In this document: piece after piece, positions 8,401-17,289 of the stretch
Layout of the letters: each line of letters begins with the position of its first letter
Position numbering within the stretch: position 1 is the stretch's first letter
Program-made: the position numbers and the translations under genes
DNA from: Coemansia sp. RSA 1804
Taxonomy: Eukaryota > Kickxellomycota > Kickxellomycetes > Kickxellales > Kickxellaceae
Direction: 5' to 3'
Length of the DNA: 21,097 nt
NCBI GenBank assembly: GCA_027578815.1
Contig: JANBTH010000318.1
Location: 1 to 21,097 of the forward strand
The notes under the pieces: model-generated
What the model was told of the DNA's origin: nothing
Seen by the model: only the letters and a program-made list of their open reading frames with translations
Database searches by the model: none

Positions 8401-8763
8401 TTCGGGATCAGTGCTCAGCTGTGACTTCTTTATTGTGAGTGGTAAGGGGGGAAATGAGTAGCAGTTTTTCTTTATTTGGAATGATCCGTATTTTGGAAAT
8501 GAAAGAACCATTATTCTTTTTGCTATCGGAATCCTCGGTATTTCTAAAATTTCCGCATTTTTCACTTTTAGACGTTTTCATCATCTCAGTAAATGTTGCT
8601 GGTGTGCTGAATGGTTAAACAAGGTATTACACATGCAATTCAGCAGTGCATTCTTGTAATAATTATGCTGATTTTCATTATCTTATGCCCTCTGTTTGTT
8701 TGCTAGCAGTTAATACTGCTGTACAAATGATATGGATAAAGAAATAGATGCACACTCAATTAA
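8401..8763. other. Convergent intergenic region (3' ends of HOM6 and the DUF4246 gene)
   Basis: These 363 bp lie between two genes that read toward each other, so they should contain only 3' untranslated regions and poly(A) signals. The base composition changes here from GC-rich (left) to AT-rich (right). I see no ORF or repeat worth calling. Confidence 0.6.
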
Positions 8764-10518
8764 TTAAGAGCTATCATAATTTATACTCTTCCACGCATAT
8801 GTCTGATAGGTTTCAAACTCGCCATCCACGCGGTACTCATAATCCTTTCTGTAAATGTGATTTTCACGCTCCCTTCTTAAAGAGAACGGCAGCTCAATTT
8901 CCTTTAGAATAATTGCCTTAAGCTCCATTGGAAGCTTAGCCAGTGGTGGTATAGAAAGAGCTGCTTCAGCCCTCCATTCCAGCTGCTGCGGTGCAACAAT
9001 TGACGTCGATGGGAGGTGCACGCCAGGATGAACAAGGTAAAAGTACAACTTCCTAACATATCCATATCGGGATGGATCCGTCAGCCTCATTGATGGTTCA
9101 ATGTGTTGATATAGGCCTGGGAAGCACACAATCCGTCCGCCTTTAATACCAGTGGTCCCTGCTGGCTGAGACAACCTGCATCCTTGTCCATTGTCGTACT
9201 CCTCCACCCCGTACACGTATTTGTAAAACCTACTTTCACACAAATTTCTATTCTGAAGTGTCTCTTTATATGAGCCAATCGGGTCGCGAAACTGAATGTC
9301 CGAGATCTCCGCGTTCCCTACATCATAGTACCATATTGCTGTGGCAAATATCTTGTCGCTAGGAACACCCGAATTTCGCCATCTGCTATGGCCCCGTTTT
9401 GGGCTCTCGGGTGTCAAATATGTGGTTTCCATCTCAACCACAATCTGCAGATCTTCTCCACGCAAACTGTATGTTGTTGGCAGCGGCAGTGGTCGGTCTG
9501 GCTTGGTAAATTTTCTAGGCACCGGCTCTGTGTACACAATTCCTTGCATCAAATCACACCACTCGTGCGTATTTTCAAAGGAACGAATGTCAGGCCAGTC
9601 TCTGGGATCCATATGTAAACAAGATTCACCGGATTCTATACACTGGTCATAGTCTACTATCACTCGCGGGCAAGTGGGATGCACTAGATCGGTCAGCACC
9701 TGTTCTGCTAGTGGAATAACAACAGCCGCAAGCACCTTGGACAGTGTCTTGTAAAAGGCAGAATATCTGATTGGATGCAAGTTGTTAATATACGACTTTA
9801 TAACTACCGATCCATCCGTATTCACTCGAATATCCGTTGGCAGCCAGCAAAAGGGATAGTCGTAATCGCAGCAGTAGTATTCCTTGTAAATATTTCCTTT
9901 GTCATCTACTTCAATGTGTGGGTTAAGACTGACTACAATGTCAGCCCATGCGTCAAATGATCCTGGCTCAGAGCCAAAGGTTTTGACATTGAGTGCCTGT
10001 TCCGATGACTCAATTGGAGTTGAAAGTACATGGGTATAGTAGTAACTGAGTGGATAAATCAAGGGATCGATGAGCCGCAAAATACAACCGCCTCCCTCCC
10101 AACATGTATACTTTTTGGGATAAGCGACCTCCAAAGCATCTGCATACTGTTTGAGCTCCAGTGTCAGACTATCGCTTTCAGAAATATCCTTAATCCAAAT
10201 CATGTCAGCGCCTCCCAGCGCCATATTATTTGGTGTATTCTCGTGGAGGGCCTTGTAGTACTCGAGCTCGTCGAAAATATAATCCATGTCCAGTTCTGTG
10301 GTTTTAAATTGTTCAGCACACATGTCCAACCAACACTGGCGCCTTTCTTTGTCGCCAAGATGCTTTGTCCAGTCTGGGTCGTTGCGGATTTCTGCACTAG
10401 CATTAATAATACGCCTTTCAATGAGAGATTTAAGGGGTGCTTTAAATGACCTTGACAATGGTTCTGGTCCGTACTTGTCCAGAAGCAGTTTAGACAGCGA
10501 CATTGAATTAAGTGGCAT
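8764..10518 (-). CDS. DUF4246 family protein, predicted to have lost its metal-binding site
   Basis: A 584-residue single-exon ORF. The open frame reaches 10554, but only with TTG; the first ATG is at 10518 (MPLNSMSLSKLL), with another at 10503. DUF4246 is a fungal family of unknown function that looks like an Fe(II)/2-oxoglutarate oxygenase fold. Shared landmarks are an N-terminal helical module (NDPDW...FDELEYYK), SYINNLHP (242-249), LQIVVEMETTYLTPESP (357-373), ATAIWYYD (392-399), GGRIVCFPGLYQH (460-472), then VRKLYFYLVHP and PSTSIVAPQQLEW, and a C-terminal LPMELKAIILKEIELPFSL. The family usually has WHVEG before the ATAIYYYD strand. Here the ungapped equivalent is WRNSG (380-384), so the putative ligand His is Arg381 and the acidic residue is Ser383, while the distal His472 remains. 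I infer a pseudoenzyme or altered chemistry. Codon use is more AT-rich than in HOM6. Confidence 0.88.
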   Translation of the reverse strand: MPLNSMSLSKLLLDKYGPEPLSRSFKAPLKSLIERRIINASAEIRNDPDWTKHLGDKERRQCWLDMCAEQFKTTELDMDYIFDELEYYKALHENTPNNMALGGADMIWIKDISESDSLTLELKQYADALEVAYPKKYTCWEGGGCILRLIDPLIYPLSYYYTHVLSTPIESSEQALNVKTFGSEPGSFDAWADIVVSLNPHIEVDDKGNIYKEYYCCDYDYPFCWLPTDIRVNTDGSVVIKSYINNLHPIRYSAFYKTLSKVLAAVVIPLAEQVLTDLVHPTCPRVIVDYDQCIESGESCLHMDPRDWPDIRSFENTHEWCDLMQGIVYTEPVPRKFTKPDRPLPLPTTYSLRGEDLQIVVEMETTYLTPESPKRGHSRWRNSGVPSDKIFATAIWYYDVGNAEISDIQFRDPIGSYKETLQNRNLCESRFYKYVYGVEEYDNGQGCRLSQPAGTTGIKGGRIVCFPGLYQHIEPSMRLTDPSRYGYVRKLYFYLVHPGVHLPSTSIVAPQQLEWRAEAALSIPPLAKLPMELKAIILKEIELPFSLRRERENHIYRKDYEYRVDGEFETYQTYAWKSINYDSS

Positions 10519-11463
10519 ATAATATCCAGAGAGGGGGAGAAAGCGTTTAAGCAAACAAAGGAAAAATAATATTAATAAAATTTGGTATGTTTATTTCAAC
10601 AAGTTAATAACTAATAGTAGAAAGAATGCTAAATGCTCTAAATAAAATTATAAAACGCCATTTAAGACAAAATATTACTTTTATGTGTAGAGATGATGTG
10701 GTCGCGAATATATCATGAAGCTCTGATATCATCGTGAGAGCCGATGCACATCTGTCCTTGATATCAGACCATCTCACTCTTTGATCTGATTATATAGGTC
10801 AACATTATATTACCAGCATCAATAATTCTACAATTACACAAGTAAATTTCACTGGCAAAACATCACATCCACACCATATCACAGACACTGGTGAGGTTTA
10901 CGCTATTAATCTAAATTTTAAAAAATAAATACAAAGGTTTGTTTCAATCGGGTTAAGTGGAATAAAAGAGTATGTTATTTGCTATAAGGAAACCTATAAG
11001 ATCTACTATTCAGGACAAGCCATTGCTTTTATAATTAGGCGCTCATTGTTATGAATAGCTTATAAATTTCTAAATATTATTTTTGAGGAAGGATAAATGT
11101 GACACCAATCTCAGGTTATTGCTCATTGACTCGAGTCACGTATCATTTTGAGAGCTAATAAATATTCGACGCTGATCTCAGGTCCTCACTCATTGCTCTG
11201 AGCAACAGGTTTATCTTGTAATATACGAGAAGGTACCCTCATCCTCATATTATTATATTGCTTTCATCAAATGAATTATAAAAACTTTATTTGCATTCAA
11301 AATTGTAACAAAGCAAGCTGTTACACAATTAAAAATTGGCAGATATGATATTATGATTGCCATTAACCTAATAATAGTTTTGGCTATTAAAATGTAGAAA
11401 CAAAATACGGCTATTGTTTATTATCTATAAGCCAACAAATTATTTTCCCAACATAATTTATTT
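10519..11463. other. AT-rich gene-free region upstream of the DUF4246 gene
   Basis: About 945 bp with no credible ORF. It includes the DUF4246 promoter at its left end. A 10-bp inverted repeat, TCTGATATCA (10722-10731) and TGATATCAGA (10759-10768), lies in it, as does the palindrome-bearing repeat pair at 11108-11205. The rest is AT-rich spacer with no recognisable structure. Confidence 0.55.
11108..11205. repeat. Pair of imperfect 31-bp direct repeats, 67 bp apart, each ending in a palindrome
   Basis: Copy 1 (11108-11138) and copy 2 (11175-11205) share ATCTCAGGT and CTCATTG blocks at the same spacing. Copy 1 ends in the perfect 12-bp palindrome TGACTCGAGTCA (11127-11138). Copy 2 ends in a different near-palindrome, TTGCTCTGAGCAA (11193-11205). 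The sequence of the palindromes differs while the symmetry is kept. This may be a degraded mobile-element end or a protein-binding array. Confidence 0.55.
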
Positions 11464-12347
11464 TTGCTATTAGAGACACATTTCTCAACAGAAACAACCA
11501 TTTCATCTGACTCCATAAACATAATGCTCCGCGCTATGAACATGGCGATAGATAGAGATGGTCAGAGACACACCAAAAATGCATGGCGGATCACTAACCA
11601 GCATAACACATCCCAGCGCTCATTCACATTGAAGATACTCTACTGAACGCTACCTACAGCAAGCAGACAGTGGGCATGGTATCATGGAGCCTATCCAGAA
11701 GCTGAGATGCGTGAATGTCCTTTCCCAAACTGTAGAGAGCTGAAAACGCAAGGACATATGTTTACTTGCAAACACCATCCAAGATCAGATACCACCAGCG
11801 TAGAATACAGTCAAGGTCTGTGGCAACCGCTGGCTGAGCTGGTAACGGAAACCCTACATACAGGTAAAGTGTTTCCGGGAATGACAGACAAAGTGGCAGA
11901 GAAGGCCAAACGTCTCCAGGACATTGAACACCAGGATGAACGGACAGCGCTAGAGTTACGGAAACATCAGAATGAGATCAATGACAAGCAATATATTAAA
12001 GAACTAGAACGACTATCAGTACAAGGGGAAAACAGTTAACGCTATGTGCGGCAGAGTTGCAAGCCCTGTGCTACAAATGGTGCAAGGTGCCCCATGAAGC
12101 CCAGATAGATCGCGAATTCATTTCTTCAATGACGCCAGAACAGCGTCGCCGGATCATGAAGCAACCGAAACACGCAGTATCTCTCTTGACGAATCCACGA
12201 GCCGACAAAAACGACGGAATACCGAGATGGCCGCGTACAACGAAAGGCCGAGAGACGGAGATGAGACAATCCAACTTTGCCACAAATAGGGCACTCTTCA
12301 ACCGACCCGTTGGTCGGGTCTGGCAACCTCTGCCTACTTATTTGTAG
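11464..12347 (+). pseudogene. Decayed retroelement-like ORF (zinc-binding C-terminal region), interrupted
   Basis: Three adjoining plus-strand open segments read as one broken protein. Segments 11464-11643 and 11647-12036 are in the same frame, separated only by the TGA at 11644-11646. A third segment, in another frame (about 12012-12347), overlaps the end of the second, so one frameshift would join them. No ATG begins the first segment. Across the TGA the reading gives LPTASRQWAWYHGAYP, followed by CPFPNCRELKTQGHMFTCKHH. The pattern LPT...R...YP...CPxxxC...GHxFxCxxH resembles the zinc-binding segment found after the reverse transcriptase in non-LTR retroelements of early-diverging fungi. The rest is charged and helical (residues such as RLQDIEHQDERTALELRKH). 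No reverse transcriptase motif is visible, so the assignment is tentative; a decayed host gene is the alternative. It lies in the AT-rich gene-poor segment. Confidence 0.4.
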
Positions 12348-12809
12348 CTACTACCGGACCCAGGCTGGATGTTAAAATTTAGCTATTCCATGTCCTTTGG
12401 GCGACAGGACAATAGGTCGGATGATAGAGCCCATGAAGAGCAATTGGCGGTTTATCTTCTCTTTGATTACGATCTCTGTTTATTTCTTAGTCGGATTAGA
12501 TCCTTTAATAAATCTATTTTCTCTCACATGTCATGTCTCTCCAAAGCTTTTTTCAATTGCAGCATTAGTTGTTATATCGAGATATTCTGACGTGCTGCTG
12601 ACTTTGAACAAGCATATCGTCTTCAAACATATGATCCACTTCCAATGTGAAATGGCTCAAAGCAAGAACTATTGCTGCAGTTTTATTGAGCTCATCTATG
12701 CTCTTTGAACTGTCTTTAGTAACAGTTGCAATAAGACCGATTCATTCAGCATAGCAAAGAAAAACATTAAGAGCAAAAAACAACTCAATGGAAGATACTT
12801 GATAAACTT
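12348..12809. other. Spacer between the retroelement-like remnant and the FunK1 gene 3' end
   Basis: About 460 bp, AT-rich. Open frames here lack a good start and give hydrophobic, Phe/Ile-rich translations, as expected of AT-rich non-coding DNA. It contains the FunK1 3' untranslated region at its right end. Nothing further is supported. Confidence 0.5.
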
Positions 12810-15248
12810 CTATATCACTGCTGGTTGAGACTGCGCTTGACTGTTGCGTTTGTTTATTCTTTCCAGCGCTCGACTGCGTTCCTCCAAAATCACTTGGAGA
12901 AGATCGTCTGCAATCTGCTCAGCATATTTTGCACGGCGCTCAAAGAGATCGCGGAGCTCTATGTCATCGTCCTTGTCGAGACAAGTCTCCAAGTCTCTCT
13001 CGAATAACCGTTGGTTAAATCGACCCACCTTGAATGTACCATGGGATAAGAGCGAGAGCTTTTCGTTAAAGAATAGCGTCATGTATAGATCCTCGACCAA
13101 TGCACTCAACTCTGAATACTCGGATTTGAGGAACCGTCTTAGAATGGTTATAAAAAATGAGTTTGGCGTATTAAGAATAAGACGCTTTGACTCGGCCACC
13201 TTTTCCGGGTCATCATGCTGCCAGGAATTTATCGGCAACTGCTTTTTAGCACTGTACGCCTCACCATCGTCGTCGTTTATGCCGGTTGTGCCGAGCCAGC
13301 ACAAAACATAGATCAGCGACTCCCAGTCGTCCAGCTGCGTGCGTTTCACGAGAGAGGCTGCTTCCAAGTTGTTGATGTTCATGTACGGAAGGGTGCCAGT
13401 GCGCTCGGGCCGTGTCTCCCAACTGCCGGCCTCGATGTCCTTGGCGCAGTCAAAATCGATAAGGACACCCCCGACAGAACCGTCGTCAAGATCTCGAAAC
13501 ATCATGTTGTTTAGCGAGATATCGCGGTGCAGAATCCTGCACTCCTTGAAGATGGCTGTGTGTGCCTCCATCACGTCGGCCACGGCAACAATTAGCTGGT
13601 CGACATTCGCAACGTTCTGCAGAGGACGACACCACGGCGTCATTGCCAAGCGCTGATTGATCCTGAACTCGGGAAGCTCTTCTTTAGAGTCAGAGGAGAA
13701 AACAGCACCAAACGCCGTGTCAGTGTTGTCTTCCTCTGTACCGCCGCCACCTTTTTCGAACCAAACGGTGCCGCCGTGGATGAGCTTTGCGTACTTGCCA
13801 TCCACGCTGGCAATGCCTTCAAGCCCCTTTGCGATTCGCCGCATAAGCATAGCCTCGTTGCGTCGTGCATTCTCTGACTCTGACTTTTCGGATCCGTCCT
13901 TAGTACAACGCGTCGAATATGCCCATGCGCTCTTGATGACAATATAGTCATCATCTGAGCTGCTACTACTGTTAGCGTCCGGCTGTGCTGATGCAGCCTT
14001 TTTGCACAAGAAGCAGCGCGTGTGGCGGCCAAAACATCTTGTAGCAATTGCAGTCATCGCGACACACTTGTACGGAACCATTCTATCGGCGTCTTCGTCA
14101 TAGACGTCAATCTCGTCAATATTGCCCCTGTCATCAAGTCTAATGGTCGGATCGTAGCCCATCTGGTCCTCTGCGCAGTAGGACATCTTCACAAGCAGCG
14201 AGACAAACACTTTGCGGCCTTTGTGCTTATTGACATCCATAATCGCCGACGCAAAGATATTGTCGCTGGTCAAAACACATGCCCTAACATGCGAGCCGCA
14301 TACTGTGAATCCCCACACAAATCGCCGGTTATGCTGGTTGGCGTACAGATTGCGGCTGTAGATGATGAGCTGCGCAAATGCCTGTGTCTCTTCGCTGGTA
14401 AGGTGTTTGACTTCAATAACTGCAACAACGTCCTTGTAGTTGGGCTTTGCCGCCAGATGCTGCGCATTCCCATTGCCGCTTGCATCTCGGTGATTCGCCC
14501 TTAGCAAGATGTCTGTGCGTGTGTAGTCGTCAGAGCCGTCTGGATTGACGTTGGTCTTTTCAAACGACAAGAGCGCACGTGGCCTGTTGATTCCACTTCG
14601 TCCTCTTGTGGCGGTGTAGGACTCTCTATGCTGCAGACCAATTTCCCGCGATACAAAGCCAAAGAACGCAGAAATCCATGGATACATGGGCGTTTCCTTT
14701 TCGTGGTTATCCTGCTTAGTCCACTTGGCCAAGTGGGCATATTCGTCGTTGTTATCATCTGACGCCAGCATGCTCTCGAGCCTCTGGGTGACCCGACGAG
14801 CAACATTGGTGGTTAAACGGACCAACGCATCGTTTCTAGGCTTTACTAGGTTGGCAACTGCTCTGTCCACCCTAAGCTTTTCCATCACCTCGAGCTTTGC
14901 GTACTCTTCACGCTCATTACGAATCTGATTTAGCGATTTGCCCAAATTATCCTTGCTGTTCGAATGGCTGGGCTTTGATTTCATGAGTGTCGTGGATACC
15001 AGTTTAACGACGTGATCATAGCTGCCTTTCATGTTGCCGATATCATTATCGTTGTCCTCGCTGTCCTTATTGCTGTTAAAGTGAAAAGACGGAGCTGGAT
15101 CATCTGTAGCATTGCTAGAGCGGGCAGGACGTTTCTTGCGTCGCAAGGTGGCTATCAGGTCGCTATCCGGGTGCTCCCGTTTTTTGCTGTCTCTGTCACG
15201 CTTTGGGGTGGACGAAAGTGAGTCTGTGTTATCGGGAGGATTTGACAT
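12810..15248 (-). CDS. FunK1-type fungal protein kinase with N-terminal PD-(D/E)XK-like module
   Basis: An 812-residue single-exon ORF. The frame extends to 15278 only with TTG, so I use the ATG at 15248 (MSNPPDNTDSL). Residues 1-110 are charged, Ser-rich and contain a basic cluster (RRKKRPAR) that could be a nuclear signal. Residues about 190-345 carry TRTDILLR (Asp246), AVIEVK (Glu279, Lys281), then QLIIY (Gln293 to Tyr297) and RRFVWGFTVCGSHVR. This is the D...ExK...QxxxY arrangement of PD-(D/E)XK nucleases. The kinase part follows: a degenerate Gly-rich loop (FGRHTRCF), candidate beta-3 Lys439 in IVIKSAWAY, LHRDISLNN (His574, Arg575, Asp576, Asn580), IDFD (Asp598, in place of DFG), RTGTLPYMN and the DDWESLIYVLCWL helix. 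A coiled, charged C-terminal tail ends the protein. All core catalytic residues are present, so it is probably active. FunK1 kinases are expanded in fungi with largely unknown substrates. AT-rich codons, isolated position. Confidence 0.92.
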   Translation of the reverse strand: MSNPPDNTDSLSSTPKRDRDSKKREHPDSDLIATLRRKKRPARSSNATDDPAPSFHFNSNKDSEDNDNDIGNMKGSYDHVVKLVSTTLMKSKPSHSNSKDNLGKSLNQIRNEREEYAKLEVMEKLRVDRAVANLVKPRNDALVRLTTNVARRVTQRLESMLASDDNNDEYAHLAKWTKQDNHEKETPMYPWISAFFGFVSREIGLQHRESYTATRGRSGINRPRALLSFEKTNVNPDGSDDYTRTDILLRANHRDASGNGNAQHLAAKPNYKDVVAVIEVKHLTSEETQAFAQLIIYSRNLYANQHNRRFVWGFTVCGSHVRACVLTSDNIFASAIMDVNKHKGRKVFVSLLVKMSYCAEDQMGYDPTIRLDDRGNIDEIDVYDEDADRMVPYKCVAMTAIATRCFGRHTRCFLCKKAASAQPDANSSSSSDDDYIVIKSAWAYSTRCTKDGSEKSESENARRNEAMLMRRIAKGLEGIASVDGKYAKLIHGGTVWFEKGGGGTEEDNTDTAFGAVFSSDSKEELPEFRINQRLAMTPWCRPLQNVANVDQLIVAVADVMEAHTAIFKECRILHRDISLNNMMFRDLDDGSVGGVLIDFDCAKDIEAGSWETRPERTGTLPYMNINNLEAASLVKRTQLDDWESLIYVLCWLGTTGINDDDGEAYSAKKQLPINSWQHDDPEKVAESKRLILNTPNSFFITILRRFLKSEYSELSALVEDLYMTLFFNEKLSLLSHGTFKVGRFNQRLFERDLETCLDKDDDIELRDLFERRAKYAEQIADDLLQVILEERSRALERINKRNSQAQSQPAVI

Positions 15249-16087
15249 TTTAATAAAGTACAGGGAATTGGAGTCCAACTAAATGTGTATAATAGGAAGG
15301 AGAAGAGCCACAATTAGATAACGAGAACAGAAAGGACAATGTTTATTCTCTGCGCTTGGAAAAGGTGTTTACAATAACAGCATCCTCAGCCAATAGCAGA
15401 CCCGTTGATTTAATATTATTCCGCAAATTATAAAATCCTTAATAACAGAACTGAAGCTCCCTCCTTTATTGCTGTTAATCAACCCACCACCTTTATAATG
15501 CTGAAAACCTGACTAAATGCTAACATTGAGCTTGCATATATTGTCATATAAGATGCAAGCATTGTTTAGAGCTTGTAATATCAAGTCTGATAACAAAATA
15601 CATGGCTTCGTTACTACACTTGTCTTTGCCTCTCATTATTTATTTTCAATTCAACACATGAATGTGTATGTGTGATTGCCTGGTTTTGCACAGCTTGTAT
15701 AATGAAATCAGCTCAGTTTAGTAGCATCACAAGTTATATTAATCTGATTTGATGGTATTGCGGACAAAGTTGCGTATATGTGATGGCGCGAATGGACGAA
15801 TAAATGGCATGTTCTATTTACATATTATCAATAGAAACTTTTTGCTCTCGTTTGAAGTAGTAAGTCTTATAGAAGTTAAATAAATAAATTTGTTTGATAT
15901 AAACAATTCGCACATTCTCAGAATTTATAAGGATGATATTGGCTAACATTTCTTGTACAAAGCTATAGAAAATTGTAAAAAAAAGAAATAAAATGTGTCC
16001 AATGCTGGAAAAGAATAAAGAATCTGTAGATAGAAAAGGGTAAAAAACACTTGGTATTTCATATAGCTGATTTTGCTTATACCATGC
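15249..16087. other. AT-rich intergenic region (FunK1 promoter to securin-like 3' end)
   Basis: About 840 bp without a credible gene. It contains the FunK1 promoter at the left and the 3' region of the securin-like gene at the right. One small hairpin-capable element is present: GCTTGCAT at 15530-15537 and ATGCAAGC at 15553-15560. A TGTTTAC forkhead-type heptamer occurs near 15367. I see no other pattern. Confidence 0.55.
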
Positions 16088-16876
16088 TCAGCGCTTGCGC
16101 TTAAGATGTGGGATTCGCGATGGGTACAAAGAGTGAGCAACCAAGGGTACTGGCTTGCACTCGAGCTGTGAAAAGACAAATGACCCTGGTTGAGGTATCT
16201 TTGAGTTGCCAAAATCCAAGGGCTTCATTATCCGGGGTATGGATATAACTTCAATGAGTGGCTCAAGTCCCAGGTCTATTTCTGGAAGTTTTCTTGCCTC
16301 CGCCTTTGACGTAGAAAGCTGTGTTGTTGGCACCAAGGCAACATCCAGATCGCATCCAAACTCGTCAAGAGCATTGAATGATGACGACGCAGACAAGACT
16401 GAAGGCGCATACTCGGGCTCCAGGAGTTGCAGAATCTCCATGTTTTGCTGTTTTTCTGAGCTCTCTATAGACGCTTTGTTTCCATTCTGAATACCTGAAG
16501 CAAAAAGCAACCCCAGCCGACGCTTCTTGACAGTCATCGCAGCCTTGTCCGCCTTCTGTGCAACGGATCTCTGAGTGGGTTTCGTGTTCCTTGTCAATGG
16601 CGTCTGTGCGAGGGTGTCGCGAAGCCCCTTCCGCGTCACCATTGCAGACTGTTTTCCATCAAGTACTTTCTGTTTTCCAGGTGTCATTGTGTTTGGGTGC
16701 GCTGGTGTACCAAACTGTGCTGCTTTGTCGCTTACAGCGCCTTTGCCACCCTTACCGGGCTGCAGCGTACTGTTGGTTCCGCCTCCCTTGGCACCCAGCA
16801 GCCCTGCCTTGCCGGTTCTAGCAACGCTTCCCAACACAGCGTTCTCCTTGTTTTGATTATGCACAGAACCAAACAT
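16088..16876 (-). CDS. Securin-like protein (KEN box and RxxL motif; candidate APC/C substrate)
   Basis: A 262-residue single-exon ORF, ATG at 16876 and TGA at 16088. It has the layout of securins, the inhibitors and chaperones of separase that are destroyed by APC/C at anaphase. A KEN box lies near the N-terminus (residues 10-12 in NQNKENAVL). A basic, Gly/Lys-rich disordered stretch follows. Next is TRKGLRDTL (81-89), with overlapping RxxL destruction-box cores that recall TRKALGTV of vertebrate securin. Three Thr-Pro sites (FGTPA, MTPGK, AQTPL) could be CDK sites. The C-terminal half is acidic and hydrophobic: LLEPEYAPSV (151-160), LPEIDLGLEPLIEV (197-210) and PLDFG. The EPEYAP and PEID segments resemble the separase-binding part of securins. 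Sequence conservation in securins is very low, so another APC/C substrate is possible. The gene is divergent from 17290, with a forkhead-type site between. Confidence 0.5.
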   Translation of the reverse strand: MFGSVHNQNKENAVLGSVARTGKAGLLGAKGGGTNSTLQPGKGGKGAVSDKAAQFGTPAHPNTMTPGKQKVLDGKQSAMVTRKGLRDTLAQTPLTRNTKPTQRSVAQKADKAAMTVKKRRLGLLFASGIQNGNKASIESSEKQQNMEILQLLEPEYAPSVLSASSSFNALDEFGCDLDVALVPTTQLSTSKAEARKLPEIDLGLEPLIEVISIPRIMKPLDFGNSKIPQPGSFVFSQLECKPVPLVAHSLYPSRIPHLKRKR

Positions 16877-17289
16877 TATAAATATATAGAAGGTAAAGAA
16901 TTAAATGATATCTGCTATTAGAAGAAAAGTTGTTATTAAAAGCGTGGATAAAAGAGAAAAGGTAAAAGAACCCCAGGAAAACTCCCCAGCTCATCACGTT
17001 CTGTCCTTTTTTTAAGGGATCGTTTTCGTTTTACCACAAACAAATGTAAACAAAAAACATTCGTTTGGATTTTACAGTCAACAAAAGATTGGCTAATCGC
17101 TTGTTTTCGCATTTTCACAATGCATCAAATCCATAAATCAAATCAGTAGCCATGATCAACAATTTTTGTGCCATTTTTAGCTGCTCTTGAGTTTTTTTTT
17201 TCTTGCCTACAATTTTCTCTTTATAAAATTTGTATAAAGCCCAAAAAACAAACTTTTTGTATCTTTTCACTCAATTTTTAAACGTCAAT
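16877..17289. promoter_or_regulatory. Divergent promoter region of the securin-like and cyclin-D1-binding-like genes
   Basis: A 413-bp AT-rich spacer between two divergent genes. It contains one GTAAACAAA forkhead-type site (17046-17054), a T run around 17191-17201, and TATAAA-like sequence just upstream of the plus-strand start (17221-17226). No ORF longer than a few dozen codons is convincing. Confidence 0.55.
17046..17054 (+). promoter_or_regulatory. Forkhead-type binding site GTAAACAAA
   Basis: An exact match to the Fkh consensus RTAAAYA with the favoured AA extension, about 170 bp upstream of the securin-like ATG and 236 bp upstream of the cyclin-D1-binding-like ATG. A single site could be chance in AT-rich DNA. 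Confidence 0.35.

Noticed and set aside
10722..10768. 10-bp inverted repeat TCTGATATCA / TGATATCAGA
   Set aside because: Self-complementary GATATC cores make this common by chance. There is no flanking duplication or element end.
12397..12708. Open frame with hydrophobic segments left of the FunK1 gene
   Set aside because: It starts with TTG and its Phe/Ile/Leu content follows from AT-rich DNA. No membrane-protein family is recognised.
15530..15560. 8-bp inverted repeat (GCTTGCAT / ATGCAAGC) with a 15-bp loop
   Set aside because: Short arms of this kind arise by chance in AT-rich spacers, and no U run or gene end is attached to it.
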